A stretch of 64,000 bases of DNA from Pseudomonas grandcourensis (GCF_039909015.1 NZ_CP150919.1:3510501-3574500); one strand, 5' to 3'. Positions 54,550 to 63,969 are shown, numbered from the stretch's first letter. A program made the numbers and translations. The notes: generated by a model from the letters alone, not told the origin.

Positions 54550-55701
54550 TTATTTCAAACCCACCTTGTATAACCCGCCGTTTTCCTCATCGGTCAATAC
54601 ATACAAGTAGCCGTCCGGCCCCTGCCGCACATCGCGGATGCGTTGTTTCAACTCCCCAAGCAAGCGCTCCTCGTGGATCACCTTGTCGCCATCGAACTCC
54701 AGGCGGATCAGCTCCTGACTGACCAACGCGCCGATAAACACGTTGCGCTGCCAGGCCTTGAAACGATCGGCATCGTAGAACGCCATGCCACTCAGGCCCG
54801 GGGATTTTTCCCAGACGTGGTTCGGGGCAACGGTGCCTTCGGCGGTTTCACCTTTGGCTTCGGGAATCGGTTGACCTGAGTAGTTGATGCCATGGGTCGC
54901 CAGCGGCCAACCGTAATTCTTGCCGCGCTCGATGATGTTGATTTCATCGCCGCCCAGAGGGCCGTGTTCGTTTTCCCACAGCGTGCCGTTCCACGGGTTG
55001 AGCGCTGCGCCTTGCGGGTTGCGTTGCCCGTAGGACCAGATCTCCGGGCGTACGTTGGCCTGGCCGACAAAGGGGTTGTCCTTGGGCACCGTACCGTCCG
55101 GGTAGATGCGAACCACTTTGCCTTGCAGCTTGTCGAGGTCCTGGGCGGTCAGGCGGTCGTTGTTTTCCCCCAGGGTCACGAACAGATAGCCGTCGCGATC
55201 AAACACCAGTCGCGAGCCAAAATGGTTGCCGACCGAGAGTTTGGGTTCCTGACGCAGGATCACCTGGAAATCCTTGAGCGCCGTCATATCGTCGGAGAGC
55301 CGGCCGCGGCCCACCGCAGTGCCGGCCTTGTCTCCCTTACCATCACCTTCTGCATAGGACAGATAGACCATCCGGTCCTGTTTGAAATCGGGCGACAACG
55401 CCACATCGAGCAATCCACCCTGCCCCTTGGCCCAGACTGTGGGGACGCCATTGAGCGGTGCCGACAGTTTGCCGTCGGCGGTCACCACCCGCAGGTTGCC
55501 GGGCCGTTCGGTCACCAGCATGTTTTTACGATCCGGCAAGAATGCCAGGGCCCAGGGGTGCTCAAGCCCCGTCACAACGGGCGTGACCTCAAGGGTGCCT
55601 TCTTCGCTTTTCATCGTCTGGGCCGGCGCTGCAAGCACAGGGACTGTGATGCTGATCAATGCGCCGGCACAGAGGGTTGCCAACAGGTTTTTACGCAACA
55701 T
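54550..55701 (-). CDS. PQQ-dependent aldose sugar dehydrogenase (YliI/Asd-like)
   Basis: A 383-residue periplasmic protein with a Sec signal peptide (cleavage after PVLAAPA, residue about 27) and a six-bladed beta-propeller fold. Landmarks are GLEHPWALAFLPDRKNMLVTERPG, GGLLDVALSPDFKQDRMVYLSY, VGNHFGSRLVFDRDGYLFVTLGE, SYGQRNPQGAALNPWNGTLW and NYGWPLATHGINYSG, the soluble glucose dehydrogenase pattern. It would oxidise aldose sugars with PQQ and calcium. AAGGAA precedes the ATG. Standing alone; PQQ synthesis genes are not in the window. Confidence 0.88.
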   Translation of the reverse strand: MLRKNLLATLCAGALISITVPVLAAPAQTMKSEEGTLEVTPVVTGLEHPWALAFLPDRKNMLVTERPGNLRVVTADGKLSAPLNGVPTVWAKGQGGLLDVALSPDFKQDRMVYLSYAEGDGKGDKAGTAVGRGRLSDDMTALKDFQVILRQEPKLSVGNHFGSRLVFDRDGYLFVTLGENNDRLTAQDLDKLQGKVVRIYPDGTVPKDNPFVGQANVRPEIWSYGQRNPQGAALNPWNGTLWENEHGPLGGDEINIIERGKNYGWPLATHGINYSGQPIPEAKGETAEGTVAPNHVWEKSPGLSGMAFYDADRFKAWQRNVFIGALVSQELIRLEFDGDKVIHEERLLGELKQRIRDVRQGPDGYLYVLTDEENGGLYKVGLK

Positions 55702-55766
55702 GCAGGATTCCTTTTCTGATGAAAAAAGCTTGCTGAAAAGTAGCTGTCATACGTCATGCCTGCCAC

Positions 55767-56114
55767 TCATCGGTTGCTGGTACCGGTCTCTCGTGGGGGT
55801 GGATTGGGAATGAATGTCGGTGGGCTGGCGGGCGCTGTCCGGTCGGGGTAGCGATTACCGATGCCTCCGTTGTCCAGCGTCGGCGGGCGCGGAACCGGCA
55901 CGGTATTGGGCCCGCGTATGGCCGGGGCACTGGGTTGGGTGCCTTGCATGCTGTTGGGATTGGCCCGGTGAATCGGACTGTTGTAAGGATTGTTTCGGGT
56001 ACTGCCCGGCAGGTTCTGGGCCAACTGCAACGAAGCAGAGACATCGGCCTGGACCAAAGGGCCTAGTACGCCACTCAAGGCCAGTGCAATGACGCCAAAC
56101 ACGTATCGGTTCAT
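55767..56114 (-). CDS. Secreted Pro/Asn-rich low-complexity protein
   Basis: A 115-residue protein with a clear signal peptide (MNRYVFGVIALALSGVLGPL, cleavage near VQA, residue about 23). The mature part is rich in Pro, Asn, Arg and Thr and probably disordered (PGSTRNNPYNSPIHRANPNS and following). No domain is recognised. It is downstream of lpxO on the same strand, with a 240-bp gap containing REP fragments, and upstream of the sugar dehydrogenase gene. Confidence 0.65.
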   Translation of the reverse strand: MNRYVFGVIALALSGVLGPLVQADVSASLQLAQNLPGSTRNNPYNSPIHRANPNSMQGTQPSAPAIRGPNTVPVPRPPTLDNGGIGNRYPDRTAPASPPTFIPNPPPRETGTSNR

Positions 56115-56228
56115 GGGGTGCCTCTCTGCGTCCGCGTGGATAAGGACTTCGATACCACGCTACGCCCGAGGTTCGGATTTGTTAACCAAAAACTCCCCGG
56201 CACAATGTAATACGACGTTGACCGGGCC

Positions 56229-56334
56229 TCTTCACGAGCAGGCTCGCTTGTATGTTTAGACTTGAAGGGGTGGGCATTCATGACATTTGTGGTTGGCTCA
56301 AAACCTGTGGGAGCGTGACTTGCCCGCGATGAGG
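56229..56334. repeat. Two degraded REP elements
   Basis: CTTCACGAGCAGGCTCGCTT (from 56229) and CTGTGGGAGCGTGACTTGCC (from 56305) are diverged copies of the REP family in opposite orientation, in the gap downstream of lpxO. Confidence 0.65.
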
Positions 56335-56355
56335 CCTGCCGCCCGAACACCCGGC

Positions 56356-57255
56356 TCAGATCAGAATGAACACCACCAGCAACCCGGCAAAGATCGACCA
56401 CTTTTCAAGGTAGTAAAGCTTGCGGTTGCGCTTTTTCAGGTCCTTGGCACGCAGGCGTACCTTGTAGACCTTGCTGAACAGTCGGTTGAGCCCGCCGGTC
56501 CGGTCCCCGTCCTCGTTCGGTGCGCCTGCCGCCGACATGACAGTGCGGCTGAACCAGCGATTGAATGCCGCAGCCCACTGATGCTTCATCGGCCGCTCGA
56601 CGTCGCAGAACAAAATGATGCGGTTGTGCGGCGTGGTGTTCTCTGCGTAATGAATGTAGGTCTCATCGAACATCACCGCTTCACCATCGCGCCAATGGTA
56701 GTCCTGGCCATCGACATTGATATAGCAACCTTCAGCGTTGGGTGTGTCCAGTCCGAGGTGATAACGGTACGAACCTGCATACGGGTCGCGATGGCGCACC
56801 AGTCTGGAGCCCGGTGGCAACTCGGCGAACATCGCCGCCTTGATCGAGCCAATGCCCTGTACCAGTTCGGTGGTGCGCGGGCAGAGTTTCATGGCCGACG
56901 GATGGCTATCGCCGTACCACTTCAGATAGAAGCGCTTCCAGCCGGTCTTGAAAAACGAGTTGAAACCGACGTCATCGTATTGGTTCGAACGCTTGATCTC
57001 GCCGGCGCGAAGCAAGTTCTGGCCTTCGGCACGAATTTCTTCCCAGTGCGCCTGCAGCGGGCTCAGGTCGGGAAAGTCAGCCGGATCGAGATACGGTTTG
57101 TTAGGGATTTTCGAAAACAGGTAAAGAAAGCAATTGATCGGTGCCAGGAACGTCGAATGATCACTCAACTGGCGACCCAGCTTGTGGCGCACTCGGCCAC
57201 GCAGGTGGACATACGCAATAGAGACAACGTAGATAACGGCAATGATCAGTTTCAC
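56356..57255 (-). CDS. lpxO: LpxO: Fe(II)/2-oxoglutarate-dependent lipid A hydroxylase
   Basis: A 299-residue member of the aspartyl/asparaginyl beta-hydroxylase family. A transmembrane helix at the N-terminus (KLIIAVIYVVSIAYVHL) and one at the C-terminus (IFAGLLVVFIL) flank the catalytic domain. Iron and oxoglutarate ligands lie in LVRHRDPYAGSYRYHLGL and ETYIHYAENTTPHNRII. It adds a 2-hydroxyl to the secondary acyl chain of lipid A on the cytoplasmic face. I prefer the GTG at 57255 giving MKLIIAV, as in P. aeruginosa LpxO; a GTG four codons earlier is the frame limit. Ribosome binding sites for both are weak. Confidence 0.86.
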   Translation of the reverse strand: MKLIIAVIYVVSIAYVHLRGRVRHKLGRQLSDHSTFLAPINCFLYLFSKIPNKPYLDPADFPDLSPLQAHWEEIRAEGQNLLRAGEIKRSNQYDDVGFNSFFKTGWKRFYLKWYGDSHPSAMKLCPRTTELVQGIGSIKAAMFAELPPGSRLVRHRDPYAGSYRYHLGLDTPNAEGCYINVDGQDYHWRDGEAVMFDETYIHYAENTTPHNRIILFCDVERPMKHQWAAAFNRWFSRTVMSAAGAPNEDGDRTGGLNRLFSKVYKVRLRAKDLKKRNRKLYYLEKWSIFAGLLVVFILI

Positions 57256-57699
57256 GGAAATCGTCACACATCAGAAGTGAACAAATTGCTCTACCCTGCA
57301 GGTCAACGGTCCAGGGCCTTGTGTAGCGCATGAAAACGATACAGCGGTCCGGCGCCCGTCCTTGAGCACTGCCGAATGTCGGCAAAGGTGAAAGATGGCA
57401 TTTTAGCCACCATCTGTAACCAATTGTTAGCTATCATCTGTGAAAATTTGCCCCTGCCGCGGTCACCCCGTCGCAGTGGCCTCGCTGCCTGATCGTAAAG
57501 GATCGAGATGAACTGGAAAATCTCGGCTCTCGCTCGGCTCGCAACACGCAACTCCCCAAGATTTATTTAGAGTTAACGGAAAACTCGATGAAAACATCTA
57601 ACTTGAACTCCACCCGTCATACAAAGAAGTAGCAATATCATTCAAAATGCATAAAATCTCGAAAAAAATCGACCAACAGCGTGAAGCAGGACAAAAAAA
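57256..57699. other. Intergenic region; transition into AT-rich DNA
   Basis: About 440 bases upstream of lpxO and of the acyltransferase gene. Frames of 60-80 codons on the minus strand have no ribosome binding site or recognisable product and are not called. Base composition falls sharply to AT-rich from about 57550, marking the left edge of the acquired segment. Confidence 0.55.
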
Positions 57700-58788
57700 A
57701 TGAAGCTCTCTACCTTGCTGAGCAGGGACAATAATAATCTCGATATTTTCCGTGTTATAGCCGCGTGCATGGTTATTTATGGTCACGCCTATGCGCTCGT
57801 TCCGCACAGTAGTGCAGACACAGACTTCATTGCCCGACTTCTTAAATTCGATTACTCAGGATCACTCGCGGTAAATGTATTTTTCTTTCTTAGTGGATTG
57901 GTCGTCACTAACAGCCTCCTTTCAAAGCGGTCCCCCATAGACTTTATTATAGCCAGAGCGTTCCGCATCTGGCCGGCCTTGATATTCACAGTAGTGGTAA
58001 CCGCTACGATAATAGGGCCAATAGTTACCACACTACCAATCGATCAATATTTTCAAGACCCCGCCACGCTTAAATATGTAACCAACAATATTACAATGTC
58101 TATTACTCATTCACTTCCAGGGGTGTTTGAATCAAATTTTTTCAAGTCTGCGGTCAATGGTTCACTATGGACAATACCCTATGAAATAGCGGCTTATACG
58201 ACTCTTCTCGCGTTCTTCATGCTGGGAGCGTCCAAAAGCAAATGGATTGCAATTTCAATATTTTTGATTATTGCCGCCACTCCTTTTCTGCCAGAGTACC
58301 TTAAACTTTCATTTCTTCCATCTTCCAAATTAGCCGTCATGCTAGCTCCGTGCTTTGCTGCCGGTGCAATCCTTGCCTTACTTAAAGACCATATACATAT
58401 AAATCTTCACGTCGCCTCGGGACTGTGGATCCTCTATTTCCTGATAAACAACTCCTCAATTGTTCCCTACCTGTTTTATTCCGCACTATTTGTTTCAATA
58501 CTTTATCTTTCAAGCCTCACCCTCATAATCAAACTAAAAATGAAATCTGATATATCCTACGGGATCTATCTTTGGGGTTTCCCCGTCCAACAGCTTCTTG
58601 CAGCCTATTTTTCAGCGCAAGGCATTATATTCAACCAGATAAGTGCAATGATCATCTGCTGTATATTGGGTTACGCTTCGTGGATGCTGATTGAAAAAAA
58701 CTGCTCGAAATACGGCTCAACGCTTGCGAAAAAACTCCATCGACTATCCACTCCCAAGACAGCAACTTGTACCACGCAGGAGCTTTAA
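57700..58788 (+). CDS. Acyltransferase 3 family membrane protein (probable O-acetyltransferase)
   Basis: A 362-residue integral membrane protein with about ten helices. The family signature is NLDIFRVIAACMVIYGHAY near the N-terminus, with the catalytic His in GHAY, and RAFRIWPALIF follows helix 3. It would transfer acetyl or another acyl group to a surface sugar (LPS O-antigen, exopolysaccharide or similar). The gene is strikingly AT-rich with codons (ATA, TTA, AAT, CTT) unlike its neighbours, indicating recent transfer. It lies directly upstream of a decayed integrase. No partner glycosyltransferase gene is present. Confidence 0.87.
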   Translation: MKLSTLLSRDNNNLDIFRVIAACMVIYGHAYALVPHSSADTDFIARLLKFDYSGSLAVNVFFFLSGLVVTNSLLSKRSPIDFIIARAFRIWPALIFTVVVTATIIGPIVTTLPIDQYFQDPATLKYVTNNITMSITHSLPGVFESNFFKSAVNGSLWTIPYEIAAYTTLLAFFMLGASKSKWIAISIFLIIAATPFLPEYLKLSFLPSSKLAVMLAPCFAAGAILALLKDHIHINLHVASGLWILYFLINNSSIVPYLFYSALFVSILYLSSLTLIIKLKMKSDISYGIYLWGFPVQQLLAAYFSAQGIIFNQISAMIICCILGYASWMLIEKNCSKYGSTLAKKLHRLSTPKTATCTTQEL

Positions 58789-58869
58789 AAAGGGTCCTAT
58801 CAGGTCCGCCAATTGCCAACCAGTAAATCAGGGTGGAACCGATTTTCACTATGCTGCGCAACGAATGCA

Positions 58870-59189
58870 TGCCAATGGTCTGATGAATCGCCAGGTTGAC
58901 ATCCGTTGCTCGTTGCTGCGCGTGTCGTCGAGGAGCGCCCCAATACCGGCGCTACCTCTAAACGGGCTGAGTTGCCTTATCGAGCGCCGTACAACTGCCG
59001 TCATACTTATGCGACAATATGCTCAAAGTCCAACCTGAACCCCGCATTCATCGCTCAGCAGCTTGGCCACAGCGTCCAAATGTTGCTGACGACCTATGCG
59101 CGTTGGCTCAACTCAAGCTCAGACTGGGGGAGCTGGAAACGCTCCAGAGTGGTATCGAATCGATATCAGGCAAAAAACACCAGCTCTAA
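58870..59189 (+). pseudogene. Tyrosine recombinase (phage/island integrase) C-terminal remnant
   Basis: The C-terminal catalytic part of a tyrosine integrase is recognisable: PYNCRHTYATICSKSNLNPA, FIAQQLGHSVQMLLTTYARW, with the conserved Arg-His, Gly-His and Tyr. The frame is broken at least twice. Upstream, a piece reading NRQVDI lies in another frame before a TGA at 58897. Downstream of SSSDW a shift in a run of five G moves the natural C-terminus (GELETLQSGIESISGKKHQL, stop at 59187-59189) into a different frame. The N-terminal DNA-binding half is missing. It marks the right edge of the acquired segment, 20 bases before the ABC-F gene. Confidence 0.8.
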
Positions 59190-59209
59190 ATCATTGATAG
59201 GTAAGGTAA

Positions 59210-60796
59210 TTGATCTCCACAGCTAACATCACTATGCAGTTCGGCGCCAAGCCGCTCTTCGAAAACGTTTCGGTCAAGTTCAACGGTGGCAACCGTTACG
59301 GCCTGATCGGCGCCAACGGTTGCGGCAAGTCGACCTTCATGAAGATCCTCGGCGACGACCTCGAGCCGTCCGGTGGCCAGGTCATGCTGGAGCCGAACGT
59401 GCGCCTGGGTAAATTGCGCCAGGACCAGTTCGCCTACGAAGAATTCACCGTGATCGACACCGTGATCATGGGTCACGAAGAGCTGTGGAAGGTCAAGGCC
59501 GAGCGCGACCGCATCTATTCGCTGCCGGAAATGAGCGAAGAAGACGGCATGGCCGTGGCCGAACTGGAAACCGAATTCGCCGAAATGGACGGCTACACCG
59601 CCGAATCCCGCGCCGGCGAACTGCTGCTGGGCCTGGGTATTCCCCTGGAACAGCATTTCGGCCCGATGTCCGAAGTGGCTCCAGGCTGGAAACTGCGGGT
59701 ATTGCTGGCCCAGGCATTGTTCTCCGATCCTGAAGTGCTGTTGCTCGACGAACCGACCAACCACCTGGACATCAACACCATTCGCTGGCTGGAAACGATC
59801 CTCAAGGCGCGCAACAGCACCATGATCATCATTTCCCACGACCGTCACTTCCTCAACAGCGTCTGCACCCACATGGCCGACCTGGACTACGGCGAGCTGC
59901 GTCTGTTCCCGGGCAACTACGACGAGTACATGACCGCGGCGACCCAGTCCCGCGAGCAACTGCTGTCGGATAACGCCAAGAAGAAAGCCCAGATCTCCGA
60001 ACTGCAAACCTTCGTCAGCCGCTTCTCGGCAAACGCCTCGAAAGCCAAGCAGGCCACTTCCCGCGCCAAGCAGATCGACAAGATCCAGCTGGCCGAAGTC
60101 AAGCCTTCGAGCCGCGTGAGCCCGTTCATCCGCTTCGAACAGACCAAGAAGCTGCACCGCCAGGCCGTGACCATCGAGCAGATGTCCAAGGGCTTCGACG
60201 GCAAGACCCTGTTCAAGAACTTCAGTTTCACCGTCGAAGCCGGTGAGCGCGTGGCGATCATCGGCCCGAACGGTATCGGCAAGACCACCCTGCTGCGCAC
60301 CCTGATGAGCGAGCTGGCCCCGGACGCCGGTTCCGTGAAGTGGACCGAAAGCGCGGAGCTGGGCTACTACGCCCAGGACCACTCCCATGACTTCGAAGAC
60401 GACATCAGCCTGTTCGACTGGATGGGCCAGTGGACTCAGGGCGAGCAGATCATCCGTGGCACCCTGGGCCGCATGCTGTTCTCCAACGACGAGATCCTCA
60501 AGTCGGTCAAGGTCATCTCCGGTGGTGAGCAAGGCCGTATGCTGTTCGGCAAGCTGATCCTGCAAAAGCCGAACGTTCTGGTGATGGACGAACCGACCAA
60601 CCACCTGGACATGGAATCCATCGAGGCGCTGAACCTGGCGTTGGAAAACTACCCGGGCACGCTGATCTTCGTCAGCCACGACCGTGAGTTCGTATCGTCC
60701 CTGGCCACCCGCATCATCGAGTTGAGCCCTAACGGCGTGACCGACTTCAGCGGCACCTATGACGACTACCTGCGCAGCCAGGGTGTGGTGTTCTAA
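59210..60796 (+). CDS. ABC-F family ATPase (YbiT-like)
   Basis: A 528-residue soluble protein with two ABC cassettes and no membrane domain. Cassette 1 has GANGCGKST and [11 protein letters not shown], the linker (about 240-310) is Lys/Arg-rich, and cassette 2 has [18 protein letters not shown] and [11 protein letters not shown]. This is the pattern of translation factors and ribosome-protection proteins of the ABC-F group, closest to YbiT by length and start sequence. The predicted start is a TTG at 59210 with TAAGG upstream; no ATG precedes the first beta strand. The integrase remnant ends just before it, so the native promoter may have been altered by the insertion. Confidence 0.9.
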   Translation: MISTANITMQFGAKPLFENVSVKFNGGNRYGLIGANGCGKSTFMKILGDDLEPSGGQVMLEPNVRLGKLRQDQFAYEEFTVIDTVIMGHEELWKVKAERDRIYSLPEMSEEDGMAVAELETEFAEMDGYTAESRAGELLLGLGIPLEQHFGPMSEVAPGWKLRVLLAQALFSDPEVLLLDEPTNHLDINTIRWLETILKARNSTMIIISHDRHFLNSVCTHMADLDYGELRLFPGNYDEYMTAATQSREQLLSDNAKKKAQISELQTFVSRFSANASKAKQATSRAKQIDKIQLAEVKPSSRVSPFIRFEQTKKLHRQAVTIEQMSKGFDGKTLFKNFSFTVEAGERVAIIGPNGIGKTTLLRTLMSELAPDAGSVKWTESAELGYYAQDHSHDFEDDISLFDWMGQWTQGEQIIRGTLGRMLFSNDEILKSVKVISGGEQGRMLFGKLILQKPNVLVMDEPTNHLDMESIEALNLALENYPGTLIFVSHDREFVSSLATRIIELSPNGVTDFSGTYDDYLRSQGVVF

Positions 60797-60831
60797 GGCA
60801 GCTACAGGCCTTTAGCTGCAAGCTTCAAATG

Positions 60832-60862
60832 AAAAGCCCTGTCCGTGTGACGGGGCTTTTTG
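60832..60862 (+). terminator. Rho-independent terminator after the ABC-F gene
   Basis: AAAAGCCCTGTC and its partner GACGGGGCTTTT with loop CGTGT (one G-T wobble), followed by T and GCATTT. Confidence 0.82.
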
Positions 60863-60962
60863 CATTTAGAGGCTGCGATCTTTTAATCGTTAGCCTGCTT
60901 TCTTTTATCCCTACGCCGCGCCATGATGCAGATCTCCCACCGCCGCCCGCGAACGAGCTCTC

Positions 60963-62159
60963 ATGTCTGCGCAGCAAGCCGCCCCCCAAAGCTCCATGGC
61001 GATCACCCTGCAGATCGTCTCCATCGTTTTCTATACCTTCATTGCGTTCCTCTGCATAGGTTTGCCGATCGCGGTATTGCCGGGTTATGTCCACGAACAA
61101 CTCGGGTTCAGCGCTATCGTGGCCGGGCTGACCATCGGCTCGCAATACCTCGCCACCCTGCTCAGCCGGCCCATGGCCGGGCGGATGTCCGACAGCGTCG
61201 GCACCAAGCGCGCAATCATCTATGGCTTGTCGGGAATTGTGCTCAGCGGCGTGCTGACCTGGCTGTCTTCCCTGCTGCAAGGCTTTCCCTTGCTCAGCCT
61301 GCTGATCCTGATCGCCGGGCGCCTGCTGCTGGGGATCGCCCAAGGGCTGATCGGCGTCGGCACCATCAGTTGGTGCATGGGCCAGGTGGGCGCCGAGCAT
61401 ACCGCGCGGTCGATTTCCTGGAACGGCATCGCGTCCTATGGCGCGATTGCCATTGGTGCGCCGCTGGGTGTGGTCATGGTGCAACAACTCGGCTTCGCCA
61501 GCCTGGGCATTGCCCTGTCGCTGCTGGCCTTGGCTGCACTGGTGCTGATTCGCAACAAGCCTTCGGTGCCGGTGGTGCGCGGTGAGCGTTTACCGTTCTG
61601 GGCGGTGTTCGGGCGCATTGCGCCGTTTGGCGCAAGCCTGAGCCTGGCGTCTATCGGCTACGGCACCCTGACGACCTTTATCACCCTGTATTACGGCAAT
61701 CGCGGCTGGACTGGTGCGGCCTACTGCCTGACGGTGTTCGGCGTGTGTTTTATTCTGTCGCGACTGCTGTTCATATCCGCCATCAGTCGTTTCGGCGGGT
61801 TCACGTCGGCCATTGCCTGCATGTGCATTGAGACGGTTGGCCTTGTACTGCTGTGGCTGGCACCGTCGACCGGGTACGCGCTTATTGGCGCCGGCCTGAC
61901 TGGCTTCGGCCTTTCCCTGGTGTACCCGGCGCTGGGTGTCGAGGCCATCAAGCAGGTGCCCAACTCCAGCCGCGGTGCGGGCCTGAGTGCTTATGCGGTA
62001 TTTTTCGACCTGGCGCTGGCCATCGCCGGCCCGTTGATGGGCGCAGTGGCGTTGAACCTGGGCTATGCGTGGATTTTCTTCAGTGCCGCGTTGTTGTCGG
62101 TGACGGGCCTGGGGCTGACTTTATTGCTGGCACGTAAATCCGCGAGCGCAACGAATTAA
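60963..62159 (+). CDS. MFS transporter (YfcJ/YhhS-type)
   Basis: A 398-residue inner-membrane protein with twelve helices and the MFS motif A GRMSDSVGTKRAI between helices 2 and 3. The N-terminus (ITLQIVSIVFYTFIAFLCIGLPIAVLPGYVH) matches the YfcJ/YhhS group, whose members are implicated in sugar or drug export; substrate is not predictable. It stands alone after the ABC-F terminator. Confidence 0.84.
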   Translation: MSAQQAAPQSSMAITLQIVSIVFYTFIAFLCIGLPIAVLPGYVHEQLGFSAIVAGLTIGSQYLATLLSRPMAGRMSDSVGTKRAIIYGLSGIVLSGVLTWLSSLLQGFPLLSLLILIAGRLLLGIAQGLIGVGTISWCMGQVGAEHTARSISWNGIASYGAIAIGAPLGVVMVQQLGFASLGIALSLLALAALVLIRNKPSVPVVRGERLPFWAVFGRIAPFGASLSLASIGYGTLTTFITLYYGNRGWTGAAYCLTVFGVCFILSRLLFISAISRFGGFTSAIACMCIETVGLVLLWLAPSTGYALIGAGLTGFGLSLVYPALGVEAIKQVPNSSRGAGLSAYAVFFDLALAIAGPLMGAVALNLGYAWIFFSAALLSVTGLGLTLLLARKSASATN

Positions 62160-62320
62160 AGACACATCAAAAAGAAACAACAACCAATGCGTTTCAACTT
62201 ACAACAAAGATTAAACACTCCGAACAGATTAATTCAAAGTGCTATCGTTGTTTAAATTATTGATAGAGGCAGAATCGCATGCGCTGAACTCACTTTAATT
62301 ATAAAAGCAGGAGAACTAAC

Positions 62321-62578
62321 ATGCGTCTATTACCGCTGCCCCTTCTCGTTCCGCCTCTGTTGATTTCCCTTTACTCCAACGCACATGCGCAAGAGTCAGT
62401 ACAGCAAATCTGTCACAACGGTGTCTGCTATGACATCAGCGGCCCCGGCGATGAGTGCTGCCCGTTCAGTATCGAGCAACTGAAGAGCAACACTCAGCGT
62501 CCGGAAAACCCGACAGAAGACCTTGCGAACAGTAAGGTATCACATTCAATTACAAACAAGACGACCACCCCGCTATAG
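62321..62578 (+). CDS. Small secreted Cys-containing protein of unknown function
   Basis: An 85-residue product with an N-terminal signal peptide (about 24 residues, ending SNAHA before QESVQQ). The mature peptide has four Cys in a tight pattern, CHNGVCYDISGPGDECC, and then a hydrophilic Thr/Ser/Asn-rich tail. AGGAG lies nine bases before the ATG. Local DNA is AT-richer than the neighbours. No family is recognised; the Cys pattern could form two disulphides. It stands alone between the MFS gene and a convergent hydrolase. Confidence 0.62.
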   Translation: MRLLPLPLLVPPLLISLYSNAHAQESVQQICHNGVCYDISGPGDECCPFSIEQLKSNTQRPENPTEDLANSKVSHSITNKTTTPL

Positions 62579-62763
62579 GTTTGACCGTCCAAAAATCAGA
62601 AGTCCTATCCATATAAAGTGCCTGCTGAGCGCAGGTACTTTCCAGCTTTGAAAAAATCAGTCTCATTGTTTTTAAATCGGTTTTCGAACCATCTTCCCGA
62701 ATTCAAACATGGGAAGATATTTTGCCGACAAGTCATTGAAAGCAGTGATCGCCGATCACAAGT

Positions 62764-63801
62764 TTACTGATCGGCAGTCTGCATCCCGGCCCGGGTCGCC
62801 CTGCCCAGGGTGCGCGAGAAGAACCTTCCGGCTTCAGAGCTCAGATTGCGGTGTATGTCTTGCCGATCGACACCGTCGGCATCGGTGCACAGCGCCGGCA
62901 TGATCACGATCTGCTCGTCATTGCACGGTGCCATGAAAACGAAGTGCCCTGCCCCGGCCAGTAGCTTGAAGTCAGGCGCTGTCGGCAGTTTGCGCGCCAG
63001 TGCCGCGGCGTTCTTGTCGACAGCCACCAGCTTGTCGCCATCACCGCTGTAAAGCAGCACCGGCACATGCACATCAGCCAGGGTGTGGCGGCCGAACTTC
63101 AGGCTCAACGGCGCCATCAGCATCAAGGCGTGGACGCGAGGATCGGCCACCGGCTGCAAGTCGTCGCGGTCGACAATCAATTCGCCCTGGGTGTTGCAGG
63201 CATCGCGGTCATCCGGGCGCTCCTGACAGTATCGGCGCAGGCGATCCAGGTCCGGGGTCGCACCGGACAGAATCAATGCGGTCTCGCCACCGGCCGAATA
63301 GCCAATGACCCCCACCTGGTCGGCATTGACGAACGGCGACAGCATACGGTCGCCCAAGGTCGCGGTAATGGCTTCGGAAATCTGGATCGGCCGGCCGTAC
63401 AGGTTACTCAAAGTACCGAGTCGGCTGTGGTCCCTGGAGTTGTCACCGGGGTGAATCACCGCCACCACGACAAAGCCTTTGCGCGCCAGTGACGTGGCAA
63501 GGTCGTGCAGGGCCAGGGGGGTGCCGGTGTTGCCGTGGGACAGCATCAGCATCGGGAACCGGCCGATGGCGACCTTGATGTCCTCCCCGGCTTCGACGGT
63601 GTAACCCTCGAGCTTGCTGGTGTGCTCCCGATCACTGGAAGGATAGAAGGCGATGGCGCGCATCGGCTGCAGGTCCAGCGGGTCGAGAAAAGTCATCTCA
63701 TGGAAGCCGACGCTCCAGTGAGGATGCGGCGCAGGCGCGGCGTGCACTGTATTCAGGCTGCAGAGCAGGCAAATCAGTAAAGTTGCACAAAGACGCACCA
63801 T
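62764..63801 (-). CDS. Secreted alpha/beta hydrolase (dienelactone hydrolase-like)
   Basis: A 345-residue protein with a Sec signal peptide (MVRLCATLLICLLCSLNTVHA, cleavage near residue 21-23). The alpha/beta-hydrolase core has FPMLMLSHGNTG as the oxyanion region, the nucleophile elbow GVIGYSAGGETAL (Ser), an acid in LLYSGDGDKLVAVD and His in LLAGAGHFVFMAPC. It resembles predicted periplasmic dienelactone hydrolases; substrate unknown. The ATG at 63801 gives the signal peptide; the open frame extends 28 codons upstream. Confidence 0.8.
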   Translation of the reverse strand: MVRLCATLLICLLCSLNTVHAAPAPHPHWSVGFHEMTFLDPLDLQPMRAIAFYPSSDREHTSKLEGYTVEAGEDIKVAIGRFPMLMLSHGNTGTPLALHDLATSLARKGFVVVAVIHPGDNSRDHSRLGTLSNLYGRPIQISEAITATLGDRMLSPFVNADQVGVIGYSAGGETALILSGATPDLDRLRRYCQERPDDRDACNTQGELIVDRDDLQPVADPRVHALMLMAPLSLKFGRHTLADVHVPVLLYSGDGDKLVAVDKNAAALARKLPTAPDFKLLAGAGHFVFMAPCNDEQIVIMPALCTDADGVDRQDIHRNLSSEAGRFFSRTLGRATRAGMQTADQ

Positions 63802-63883
63802 GGGATGCCCCACCTTGTTACCGGACTTGAGACGTACACCCTGGACTGCATAAGTCGGGCCACAATCTGAAACGACCAGAAAC

Positions 63884-63931
63884 AAAAAACTCCGTAGCTG
63901 GTACTTGCGTAACCAGAATACAGAGTTTTTT
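63884..63931. terminator. Bidirectional terminator
   Basis: AAAAAACTC-C-GTA-G-CTGGT on the left pairs with ACCAG-AA-TAC-A-GAGTTTTTT on the right, an interrupted long stem with A6 and T6 flanks. It can stop the leftward gene that ends at 63970 and separates it from the hydrolase promoter. Confidence 0.7.
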
Positions 63932-63969
63932 GGGCTTTACCTGAACGGTTGCTTACTTTTACGCAAGCC

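Noticed and set aside
57303..57551. 82-codon minus-strand frame between lpxO and the acyltransferase
   Set aside because: No start signal or recognisable product; composition follows the intergenic DNA.
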